In this document: positions 7,995 to 15,705 of the stretch, piece by piece
How positions within the stretch are numbered: position 1 is the stretch's first letter
Layout of the letters: each line of letters opens with the position of its first letter
NCBI GenBank assembly: GCA_023417975.1
Contig: JAEZDX010000105.1
Location: 1-18,670, forward strand
Source: Bacillota bacterium
GTDB lineage: Bacteria; Bacillota; Clostridia; Clostridiales; Clostridiaceae
Direction: 5' to 3'
Length of the DNA: 18,670 nucleotides
Program-made: the position numbers and the translations under genes
Notes under the pieces: generated by a model
What the model was told of the DNA's origin: nothing
The model's database searches: none
The model's input: only the letters and a program-made list of their open reading frames with translations

Positions 7995-8999
7995 TTGAAT
8001 ATAGTAGGGAAGAAATCAAATCCATTAAAAGTTTTTTTAGCTATAAAATCCAGGTTGAATTTTAATAAAAAACATGCGCTTAACAGGACTTCAACAATAC
8101 TGTGGAAGCTATTCAGGTTCTTTCTCTTGTTTGGACTATCCTTTATTTTACTTTATCCTTTGCTGTACTCTTTGAGTGTTGCCTTCAGACCCTATGATGA
8201 ATTGTTTGATCCTTCAGTTGTATGGATTCCAAAACATTTTACTCTTTATAACATAAAGGATGCCTTTCAGGCTATGGATTATGTGAATTCACTTTTAAGA
8301 ACTATTCACCTTAATGTTGTGAGCTCTGTGCTTGAATTGATATCCTGCGCTTTGGCCGGCTACGGATTTGCACGATTCAATTTTAAAGGAAAAGGTATAT
8401 TGTTTGTAATGATGCTTTTTACAGTTATCGTTCCAAATCAGACTACTATTATACCGATGTTTGTGTCCTTCAGATATTTTGACTTTTTCGGGTTAGGGAA
8501 AATAGTTTCGCTCATTACCGGAAGCAACATGTCTATAAACCTTATTGATACAAATTGGACATTCTATATACCGTCCATGTTGGGAGTAGGCTTGAGAGCA
8601 GGGTTATTTATTTATATTTTCCGACAGTTTTTCAGAGGGCTTCCAAAGGAACTCGAGGATGCGGCATACATTGATGGCTGCGGACCTTTTTCAACCTTTT
8701 TAAGAGTTATGGTGCCAAGCTCCATGCAGGCATTTTTAACAGTTTTCATACTGTCTTTAGTGTGGCATTGGAATGAATATTACCTAACTACCATGTTCTT
8801 CTTAAATAAATGGACAATTTCTACTTCATTATCAGGAATGGTGAACCACGTAAATTCCGTAGGTGGGTTAAACCCATATGGTACTGTATGTCAGATGCAG
8901 GCAGGTTCACTGCTCGCAATTCTGCCGGTTTTATTAATGTATATAATACTTCAGAAATATTTCACGGAAAGTATAGAAAGAACAGGTATTGTCGGTTAA
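7995..8999 (+). CDS. Carbohydrate ABC transporter permease, MalG-like (second pair)
   Basis: This 334-residue membrane protein of the MalG class starts at TTG 7995 after AGAGGGGG. It has a long basic N-terminal tail of about 45 residues, a first hydrophobic segment (FFLLFGLSFILLYPLLYSL), and the FRPYDELFDPS motif common in this class. The ATPase-contact loop is at about residues 221-243 and starts EDAAYIDGCG, closer to canonical than that of its partner. An extra segment (LITGSNMSINLIDTNWTFYIPS) lies between the membrane helices before the EAA loop and makes the protein longer than the usual 270-300 residues. It follows the previous permease by 15 nt and precedes the CBM9-tailed binding protein by 79 nt. 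Together the three form a complete SBP/permease/permease set without an ATPase. Confidence 0.9.
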   Translation: MNIVGKKSNPLKVFLAIKSRLNFNKKHALNRTSTILWKLFRFFLLFGLSFILLYPLLYSLSVAFRPYDELFDPSVVWIPKHFTLYNIKDAFQAMDYVNSLLRTIHLNVVSSVLELISCALAGYGFARFNFKGKGILFVMMLFTVIVPNQTTIIPMFVSFRYFDFFGLGKIVSLITGSNMSINLIDTNWTFYIPSMLGVGLRAGLFIYIFRQFFRGLPKELEDAAYIDGCGPFSTFLRVMVPSSMQAFLTVFILSLVWHWNEYYLTTMFFLNKWTISTSLSGMVNHVNSVGGLNPYGTVCQMQAGSLLAILPVLLMYIILQKYFTESIERTGIVG

Positions 9000-9078
9000 T
9001 AAAAATGCAATTAGGAATTAGTACTTAGAAATAATTATTAATTCTTAATATATAAAAATATGATTAAGGGGTGTAAAA

Positions 9079-10977
9079 ATGAAAACATCAAAACTTCTGA
9101 TTACTGTAGCGTTAATTGCTACAATGCTTACTAGTGTTGCAGGCTGTAAAAACAGTAGTGGAGATAAGTCTCAAGGCAATGGTGATTCTACTACATTGCA
9201 GGATGCTAACTTTTCTTTCTTGAGTCAGGAAAAAGAAGAAATAATGAGAGATGTAGAAAAGTATCCTGTCTTTGCAACTGCCATTAAAAATTACGAGGAA
9301 AAGTATCATGGGAAGGTTCAGTTTATTGTATCTACCTATTCAGAGAAGCAAGGTAAGCTTTCTGCCATGATAGCATCAGGAAGTGCACCGGATCTTTATC
9401 AACCCATTGACGGATATCCTCAATTTGCAATAAACGGGTATGCTCAGCCTGTAGATGATTTAATCAATTTGAAGGATCCAATATGGAAGGACGTAAAGGA
9501 TGCTTATGATTCCATTGAGTGGAAAGGTAAACATAACTTTGTAGTTGTTAATAAGGGTGCTGACAATTTAGTATGGTATAACAAAGCATTATTTGAAAAC
9601 AACGGTTTGCAAACTCCATATGAGTTATATAAAGAAGGAAATTGGAACTGGAATACTTTTAGAGATGCAGCTATAAAACTGACTCAAGATACTGATGGTG
9701 ATAAGGTAATTGACCAATGGGGCTATAGCAGCGGACCGGAAGCTCTTATTGCTACAACCGGTAAGGATCTAATTAAAATAAACGGTAAAGATGGTACTAT
9801 GACAAACAATATGAAGGATCAGGATATAGTTAAAGCCTTCACATTTTTCCAAGAATCAGGCCCGGCAAAATATAACGTTATTCAGCCGGATTTAAATGCC
9901 TACATGCAGGATTTTGCTAAAGGAAAGCTTGCTATGTTTATTGGTGCTACATGGGCTGATACAGTGTGGTGGGCAGATATGGCCAAGAAGGGAGAATGCA
10001 GCTTTGTTCCAGCACCTAAGTATCCGGATGGTTCCGACTATTATGTAGGAGGCTCCTGTGAATATTGGATGATACCAAAGGGAGCTAAAAATCCTAAAGC
10101 TGCAGCAGCATTCTTGACTGAGCTTAGAAAGGCATCCATGGATCCAACAATTCAAAAGAATGCAGAGGACTTAAATATTAAAAACAGAGGCTGGAAAGAT
10201 CAAGAAATAGAAATGACTAAAGAACTTAAGAAGCTTAAGTACACATACAGCTATTTTGGCGGAGTTGGTAACTGCGGCAGTGACAGATGGGGAATGTGGT
10301 ATGACATGAGAGTTGCAGGAACTCCTGTACAAACTGTATTGGAAAAGCACTTTAATGTTTGGCAAAATGAAATTGATATTGCAACAGGTAAGATTAAGCT
10401 GCAGCATAATGAAATTGCGGCAACTTCAGGAACACCTAAAATAGACGGTGAGATAGATGATGCTTGGAAGAATGCTCAAGAAATTGTAACGGATGCATTA
10501 AAGAGTCCTGATGATGTTGCAACGGCAAAGGTAAAGTTATTGTATGATGCAGATACTTTATATTTATTAGCTCAAGTTAGCGATCCTAAAGTACTGTCTG
10601 ATAATGCTAATGCATGGGAATGTGATTCTATTGAATTCTTTATAGATGAAAACAAAACTCAAGGCAGCAGCTATGACAGTAACACCTTCCAGCTAAGAAT
10701 CGGTGCAGATGGTAAAATGACGGGTTCCGGAACAGATTGGGACAAGAGAACAGGCGATTTAACTTCTGCGGTTAAGAAGGTAGACGGAGGATATATTATA
10801 GAAGCTGCATATAAGTTTAAGTCAGTAAAGGCTAAGGCCGGAAGCTCCATGGGCTTTAATATTGGAGTTAATGATGAGAGAGAAACAGGTAAGAGATACG
10901 GTACATCAGTATGGAATCCGGATGGAGGTTCTTCATACTCAAGTCCAAATAAGTTTGGAATAGTGAATTTTAAATAA
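9079..10977 (+). CDS. Solute-binding lipoprotein fused to a C-terminal CBM9-like domain
   Basis: This 632-residue lipoprotein has a signal peptide with lipobox SVAGC, giving Cys23 as the lipidated residue. Residues of about 45-440 are a family 1 ABC solute-binding fold, with AMIASGSAPDLYQ, WYNKALFENNG, GNWNWNTFRDAA and a MFIGATWADTVW block. Residues of about 446-632 form a separate domain starting near TPKIDGEIDDAWKNA and containing LYLLAQVSD, CDSIEFFID and NKFGIVNF, the hallmark pattern of CBM9/DOMON-like carbohydrate-binding domains. Trp513 and Trp612 are good candidates for the sugar-stacking pair. Ordinary binding proteins of this family are about 400-550 residues, so the extension is a true fusion. 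The ribosome binding site AAGGGGTG is at 9066-9073. The gene closes the operon before a terminator. I infer that it tethers the importer to a polysaccharide or captures chain ends. Confidence 0.9.
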   Translation: MKTSKLLITVALIATMLTSVAGCKNSSGDKSQGNGDSTTLQDANFSFLSQEKEEIMRDVEKYPVFATAIKNYEEKYHGKVQFIVSTYSEKQGKLSAMIASGSAPDLYQPIDGYPQFAINGYAQPVDDLINLKDPIWKDVKDAYDSIEWKGKHNFVVVNKGADNLVWYNKALFENNGLQTPYELYKEGNWNWNTFRDAAIKLTQDTDGDKVIDQWGYSSGPEALIATTGKDLIKINGKDGTMTNNMKDQDIVKAFTFFQESGPAKYNVIQPDLNAYMQDFAKGKLAMFIGATWADTVWWADMAKKGECSFVPAPKYPDGSDYYVGGSCEYWMIPKGAKNPKAAAAFLTELRKASMDPTIQKNAEDLNIKNRGWKDQEIEMTKELKKLKYTYSYFGGVGNCGSDRWGMWYDMRVAGTPVQTVLEKHFNVWQNEIDIATGKIKLQHNEIAATSGTPKIDGEIDDAWKNAQEIVTDALKSPDDVATAKVKLLYDADTLYLLAQVSDPKVLSDNANAWECDSIEFFIDENKTQGSSYDSNTFQLRIGADGKMTGSGTDWDKRTGDLTSAVKKVDGGYIIEAAYKFKSVKAKAGSSMGFNIGVNDERETGKRYGTSVWNPDGGSSYSSPNKFGIVNFK

Positions 10978-11001
10978 CTAAATAATAGATACTTGCATAA
11001 G

Positions 11002-11030
11002 CGGAGCAGGGTTACTCCTGCTCTGTTTTT
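11002..11030 (+). terminator. Intrinsic terminator of the importer operon
   Basis: GAGCAGG (11004-11010) pairs with CCTGCTC (11017-11023) around a 6-nt loop. The stem extends by a G-U pair (11003/11024) and a C-G pair (11002/11025), and a run of five T follows at 11026-11030. It lies 24 nt after the stop of the CBM9-tailed binding protein, which marks the end of the first transcription unit. Confidence 0.88.
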
Positions 11031-11112
11031 ATAAATCATAATATGAATTTGAAAGAACAGGAATACAACCTTTGAGATAAATGAAATATACTTGAAAAAA
11101 GGAGTGAGATAC

Positions 11113-12135
11113 ATGTCAAAATTCCAATTTCATAAAGGGAGTAAACGACTTATATATCTTTTAATGTGCAGCTTGTTTGCAATGGCAGTAGGTGGATGTT
11201 ATTTTATGCCAAAGGAAGAAGAAGCCATTGCACCTCCTCTAATAAAAGCTCCTGAAGTAACTTTTGACACTATTGACGTTCAAAAAGCAGTTATAGAGAA
11301 GGTGTTGACTGAACAAGGAAAATTTGTTTCAGTATCACAGCAAGCATTATCCTTTAAATATAGAGGAGGCAATTTAAAAGCATTCAACGTTAGCTTAGGA
11401 ACCAATGTAAAAAAAGGCGATGTGCTTGCAGTGTTAGATACCGATTCTCTTGAAAGTCAAGTTAGAGATCAGCAGCTAAACGTTCGTAAATCCGAAATAT
11501 GGTATAATTTAGAGCTTGCCAATCCAAATGCAACGAAAGACAGCATTGAGCTGAAAAAAATAGATTTGGAAGCGGCAAAAAATAGATTAAAAGATATGCA
11601 GAATGAACTAGATAAATCAAAGATAGTAGCTCCAATTAATGGAAAGGTTGTTTTTGTAGAGAAAGTAAATTTTGGCGATTATGTATCTGCAAATAAAACT
11701 TTGATTACAATAGCAGATCCTACCAAGCTTCAGCTTGAGTATACAGGCGGTGATGCTTCGAATTTTAAGGTAGGAGATATGGTATCAGTGAAATATAGTA
11801 ATAAGGGGTTCGATGGCAAGGTAGTTATGACACCTGCCACGGTTCCTGCAGATGCCGATAAAGACTTAAAAACTTCAATACGTGTTTCAGTAGATAATCT
11901 TCCTGGCGATGTTTCTATAGGAGATCCTGCCTCAATAGTGCTGGTACAGGCTAGAAAAGAAGATGCAATCAAAATACCTAGGGGTCTCATTAATAATTAC
12001 AGTGGAAGAAATTATGTTTATGTATTGGAAAAGAACATGAAAGTTGAAAAAGATGTTGAAGTGGGAATACAAACAGCTACTGAAGCTGAGATAATAAAAG
12101 GACTTAATGTTGGTGATAAAGTTATTGTGCGCTAA
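11113..12135 (+). CDS. MacA/HlyD-like adaptor lipoprotein of an ABC exporter
   Basis: This 340-residue membrane-fusion-type protein has a basic N-terminus, a hydrophobic segment and a lipobox AVGGC, so Cys29 is probably lipidated. Residues of about 82-112 (ending KKGDVLAVLDTDSL) and 171-200 (IVAPINGKVVFVEKVNFGDY) are the two halves of the biotinyl-lipoyl-like hairpin. Between them lies a short coiled coil of about 55 residues, rich in K, E and L. A beta-barrel and membrane-proximal domain follow and end GLNVGDKVIVR, the usual C-terminus of MacA/YknX adaptors. ATG 11113 is chosen over an upstream in-frame TTG at 11092 because AAAGGAG at 11098-11104 precedes it by 8 nt. It is the first gene of the second unit, 14 nt before the FtsX-type permease. 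No convincing promoter was found in the preceding gap. The substrate of the complex is unknown. Confidence 0.88.
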   Translation: MSKFQFHKGSKRLIYLLMCSLFAMAVGGCYFMPKEEEAIAPPLIKAPEVTFDTIDVQKAVIEKVLTEQGKFVSVSQQALSFKYRGGNLKAFNVSLGTNVKKGDVLAVLDTDSLESQVRDQQLNVRKSEIWYNLELANPNATKDSIELKKIDLEAAKNRLKDMQNELDKSKIVAPINGKVVFVEKVNFGDYVSANKTLITIADPTKLQLEYTGGDASNFKVGDMVSVKYSNKGFDGKVVMTPATVPADADKDLKTSIRVSVDNLPGDVSIGDPASIVLVQARKEDAIKIPRGLINNYSGRNYVYVLEKNMKVEKDVEVGIQTATEAEIIKGLNVGDKVIVR

Positions 12136-12141
12136 AGGGGG
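12134..12141 (+). promoter_or_regulatory. Ribosome binding site for the GTG start of the FtsX-type permease
   Basis: AAAGGGGG overlaps the TAA stop of the adaptor gene and lies 8 nt before GTG 12150. An ATG at 12143 is in a different frame, so GTG is the start. Confidence 0.7.
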
Positions 12142-12149
12142 CATGATCC

Positions 12150-15026
12150 GTGATTCGAAGAATATTTATAAAGATGTACAGTAACCTGAGAATGGTTTCA
12201 TGCCTGCTAATAGGTGTTATTTTAGCGGTGGGAATGATGAGCAGCATACCAGTTTATACTGATGGTGTACTGCAAAGAATGTTGACTAAGGATATGGAAA
12301 ATTTCCAAAACACGACTAATGTTTTTCCGGGAACTTATAATTTTAGTACAAAGCTTATTGATTATAAGAAACCGGAGGCAATAAAAAAGTATCAACAGAT
12401 AAGTGACAAGATTTCAAAGGAATTATTTCCTAATATAAATATAGATAGTATTATTAGTAACTACAGTGTAATAGATGATTTACTTGAGGCTGTTGATGAG
12501 ACACAAATGGGTCCTAATAGCAGTGCCAAAAGCATTTCTGTAGAAGCTATTTCAGGATTTTCGGACCATATTAAAATAGTTCAGGGAAGTATGTATTCGA
12601 CGCATAAGACAGATGGAACTTATGAAGCCGTAGTATCTGAAAAAACAATTAAAGAAAATAACCTTCTGGTTGGCAGAACTTATATAGTAAAAAACAGCTA
12701 TGATGATTCTATTAATGATTACTTAAAAATAAAGATAACCGGAGTATATACTTATAAAAACGAAAACGATCCTTACTGGCACAATGGAGATTGGGAACGT
12801 GAGGGAAGCTTTATTATAGATTCTAATTTGTTTATGAATGAATTTCTTAAGGAAGCACCAAGTGATATAACTTATGCAGACTGGTATTATGCTCTTGATT
12901 ATCATAAGATTAAAGTGAAAGAAATATCAAATTTAGTTGATACAATTAAGAAACAAACAAAGAGTATAACCGGAACTTATGAATATACTAACGTGTTCCC
13001 TGTATTTGATATCTTGGATAAATACGTTGAAAGAGCTAAAGTTCTTCAGGTTACTTTGCTAGTATTGCAGGTACCTATACTATTGATGATACTTTTTTAT
13101 CTTTTTATGGTATCGCAGCTTATAGTAGATCAAGAAAGGAATGAGATAGCTGTTTTGAAAAGCCGCGGATATAGTCGTGGTCAAATAGTTAAGGGCTATT
13201 TGATACAGGGGCTTATATTAAGCGGTATAGCTATGGCTATTGGGCCGTTGGTGGGCTTGCTGTTTTGTAAGTTTATCGGTGCATCTAACGGTTTTCTGGA
13301 ATTTGTACAAAGAAAAAAGCTAGCTGTATTTTTAAATCTAAGAGCATATGAATATGCACTAATTGCAATTGTTTTCTTTATGCTTACAATGCTTATACCT
13401 GCCATAAGGGCTACTGGGACCAGTATAGTAAATCATAAGCAGAAGAGTACGAGAAAAGGAAATAACACATTGTGGAAAAAATTGTATTTAGATATAATAC
13501 TCCTTGGGATTTCTATTTATGGCTACTACACATACCAGTCAAGATTGACGGTTCTAAAGATCGCAGATATAAGCGGCACTGATATGCCTATTGATCCAGT
13601 ATTGTTTTGTATATCTACACTTTTTATACTTGCAGTAGGTATGGTTTTTCTGCGAATATTTCCGTATATTGTGAGATTGATTTTTATAATAGGTAAGAAA
13701 TTCTGGGGACCTGTGGGATACACTTCATTAACAAATATAGGAAGGGCAGGTGCTCAAGATCAATTTCTAATGTTATTCTTAATATTAACTATTTCTATCG
13801 GTATCTTTAATGCCAATTCGGCTAGGACCATAAACAGCAATACTGAGCAAAAAGAACGCTATAAGTATGGAGCAGATATGGTATTACAGCCTAAATGGGA
13901 TAGCTATAATTTGCCAGCCTCTCCAATACCGGAAGCAGCCTCAGGGGCAAGTGCCGCGGATGCAGTAAATGGCGCTGCAGATATGACAGCAGCAAAGCCT
14001 GTTGTTTATATAGAACCGCCTTATGTTCCTTATAGTAAGCTCAATGGAGTTGAGAGTGCTGCGAAGGTATTTAAAAAGGAGGATGTCAATACATCTGTAA
14101 ATGGAAAGTTCAGTAAAAACACATGTATACTTGGAATTGAGCCTTATGAATTTGGAAAGACCGCATGGTTCAGAAGTGACTTGATGCCTTTTCATATTAA
14201 TGAATACCTCAATCTTATGACTAAGGATCCAAGAGCATTTATAGTATCAAGTTCTTTTATAAAAAAATATAATGCAAAGGTTGGAGATATTATATCTGTA
14301 AATTGGGGCAGCGACAATATAAAGCTAGAAGGATATATATTTGCCTTTGTTGATTATTGGCCAACCTATACTCCATATGCGGAAGAAAAGAATATAGATA
14401 CAAAAGACTTAATAGTGGCCAATCTTTCCTATATAAATGCAAATATGCACATAGAGCCTTATGAAATATGGCTGAAGCTGCAAAAGAGTGCCACTACAGA
14501 TATGGTTTATAATGATATAAAAGTTAAAAAACTGGAGGTTCTCTCTATTAAAAATACGAATCAGGAAATAATCTCTAAGAAAAATGATGCCATGCTTCAA
14601 GGTACAAACGGAGCGTTAACCATGGGGTTCATTGTTACAATAATTATATGCACCATCGGTTATTTGATATATTGGATTTTATCATTAAATAGAAGAACTC
14701 TTCAATTCGGTATTTTCAGGGCTATGGGCATAAGCTTTAAAGAGATAATAAGCATAATCATTGTTGAACAGGTTTTGATATCCGGAACATCAATAACAAT
14801 GGGAATAATTGCGGGAGGGTTATCAAGTGATTTGTTTATTTCTCTACTGCAGATTATATACAATTCTTCCGAACAGATACTCCCGTTTAGAGTAGTGGCA
14901 CTTAGAGCAGATTATTTAAAGCTATACATTATAATCATTATGATGCTGTTAATGGGCGTTATTGTTTTAAGCAAATTGATTTCAAAAATAAATATAAATC
15001 AAGCGCTGAGATTGGGGGAGGACTAA
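12150..15026 (+). CDS. Large duplicated FtsX/MacB-type ABC permease
   Basis: This 958-residue membrane protein appears to contain two FtsX-like halves. The first half has TM1 at about residues 16-33, an outside domain at about 35-298, then helices at about 300-325, 350-375 and 400-418, with the QERNEIAVLKSRGYSRGQI motif that docks the ATPase. Two linker helices follow at about 447-461 and 485-507. The second half has a helix at about 537-556, a second outside domain at about 557-818, and helices at about 820-845, 866-890 and 925-944, with RTLQFGIFRAMGISFKEI as the second docking motif. This makes about ten helices and two large ectodomains. An Ala-rich, low-complexity stretch at about 586-618 breaks the second ectodomain. 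The fold family covers mechanotransmission ABC proteins that move lipids, lipoproteins or peptides, or drive envelope hydrolases. It is encoded 14 nt after the adaptor and 1 nt before an ATPase gene. Confidence 0.9.
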   Translation: MIRRIFIKMYSNLRMVSCLLIGVILAVGMMSSIPVYTDGVLQRMLTKDMENFQNTTNVFPGTYNFSTKLIDYKKPEAIKKYQQISDKISKELFPNINIDSIISNYSVIDDLLEAVDETQMGPNSSAKSISVEAISGFSDHIKIVQGSMYSTHKTDGTYEAVVSEKTIKENNLLVGRTYIVKNSYDDSINDYLKIKITGVYTYKNENDPYWHNGDWEREGSFIIDSNLFMNEFLKEAPSDITYADWYYALDYHKIKVKEISNLVDTIKKQTKSITGTYEYTNVFPVFDILDKYVERAKVLQVTLLVLQVPILLMILFYLFMVSQLIVDQERNEIAVLKSRGYSRGQIVKGYLIQGLILSGIAMAIGPLVGLLFCKFIGASNGFLEFVQRKKLAVFLNLRAYEYALIAIVFFMLTMLIPAIRATGTSIVNHKQKSTRKGNNTLWKKLYLDIILLGISIYGYYTYQSRLTVLKIADISGTDMPIDPVLFCISTLFILAVGMVFLRIFPYIVRLIFIIGKKFWGPVGYTSLTNIGRAGAQDQFLMLFLILTISIGIFNANSARTINSNTEQKERYKYGADMVLQPKWDSYNLPASPIPEAASGASAADAVNGAADMTAAKPVVYIEPPYVPYSKLNGVESAAKVFKKEDVNTSVNGKFSKNTCILGIEPYEFGKTAWFRSDLMPFHINEYLNLMTKDPRAFIVSSSFIKKYNAKVGDIISVNWGSDNIKLEGYIFAFVDYWPTYTPYAEEKNIDTKDLIVANLSYINANMHIEPYEIWLKLQKSATTDMVYNDIKVKKLEVLSIKNTNQEIISKKNDAMLQGTNGALTMGFIVTIIICTIGYLIYWILSLNRRTLQFGIFRAMGISFKEIISIIIVEQVLISGTSITMGIIAGGLSSDLFISLLQIIYNSSEQILPFRVVALRADYLKLYIIIIMMLLMGVIVLSKLISKININQALRLGED

Positions 15027-15027
15027 C

Positions 15028-15705
15028 ATGAACACTATTTTAAGAACAGAAGCCCTATCAAAACAATTTCATACCGGCAATGAAGTGATTAATGCTTTAA
15101 AGGATATTAACATAAGAATACAAAGCGGTAAACTTACTATTTTGCGTGGCCGCTCAGGTTCAGGAAAAACAACACTGATGAATTTGCTTGGAGCTATAGA
15201 TATGCCAACAAAAGGAAAGATTTTTTTAAATGACCTTGACATAACTAAAATTAGTAACATGGAAAGAGACAAGATAAGGAGAAATGACATAGGCTTCGTA
15301 TTTCAATCCGGAGGATTAATATCAAATATGACGGCATATGAAAATGTTGAGTTTGCTCTGAGGATTATAAATTATGATTCCGGAAAGAGAAAGGAAAAAG
15401 TAGAAGAGTGCTTAAAAATTGTAGGCTTATCAAAACGAATGAATCACATGCCTCAGGAGCTTTCCGGCGGGGAGCAGCAGAGAGTTGCTATAGCCAGGGC
15501 TATGGCACACAACCCAAAGATAATTTTTGCAGATGAACCTACTGCTGCCCTAGATACTAATATGGGATTTCAGGTAGTCAGTGTTTTCAAGCAGATGGTT
15601 GAAAGCTCGGGTATAACTGTTGTTATGACTACCCATGATCCAAATATGATGGAAATAGCTGATTTTGTATATTCCTTAAGGGATGGTGAAATTGAAGATG
15701 AGTGA
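15028..15705 (+). CDS. ABC transporter ATP-binding protein, LolD/MacB type (first of two)
   Basis: This 225-residue cytoplasmic ATPase has all catalytic motifs: Walker A GRSGSGKT (41-48), signature LSGGEQQ (145-151), Walker B IIFADEP (165-171) and an H-loop TTHD (about 200). Its length is that of a stand-alone LolD/YknY/MacB-N type subunit. It begins 1 nt after the FtsX permease stop, with GGGGGAGG upstream, and its end overlaps the next ATPase gene by 8 nt in an ATGAGTGA junction. It should power the FtsX-type permease, probably as half of a heterodimer with the next ATPase. A homodimer cannot be excluded. No unusual residues were seen. Confidence 0.95.
   Translation: MNTILRTEALSKQFHTGNEVINALKDINIRIQSGKLTILRGRSGSGKTTLMNLLGAIDMPTKGKIFLNDLDITKISNMERDKIRRNDIGFVFQSGGLISNMTAYENVEFALRIINYDSGKRKEKVEECLKIVGLSKRMNHMPQELSGGEQQRVAIARAMAHNPKIIFADEPTAALDTNMGFQVVSVFKQMVESSGITVVMTTHDPNMMEIADFVYSLRDGEIEDE
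15685..15689 (+). promoter_or_regulatory. Ribosome binding site deciding the start of the AbrB-tailed ATPase
   Basis: GGTGA sits 8 nt before ATG 15698, within the final codons of the first ATPase gene. The alternative ATG 15683 has AAGGG only 1 nt upstream, too close to act as a normal site. Confidence 0.5.

Noticed and set aside
8810..9028. 72-residue + strand frame overlapping the end of the fourth permease
   Set aside because: Out of frame with a well-supported permease, and no ribosome binding site or family resemblance.
9000..9078. AT-rich gap with imperfect repeats (TTAGGAATTAG, AATAATTATTAATTC) and possible promoter
   Set aside because: The repeats are short and imperfect, and -10/-35 spacings are wrong (15 or 20 nt). 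It could hold a degenerate intergenic repeat or internal promoter, but nothing is supported.
11031..11112. Promoter for the adaptor-ABC operon (TATACT at 11087-11092, TTGAAA at 11049-11054)
   Set aside because: TATACT is too close to the ribosome binding site at 11098 and has no -35 partner; TTGAAA has no -10 at 16-18 nt. A promoter is likely in this gap, but I cannot place it.
10671..11114. 147-residue reverse-strand open frame
   Set aside because: It lies across the CBM9-like coding region and through the terminator, has no ribosome binding site, and its protein shows no recognisable domain. It is a shadow of the + strand gene.
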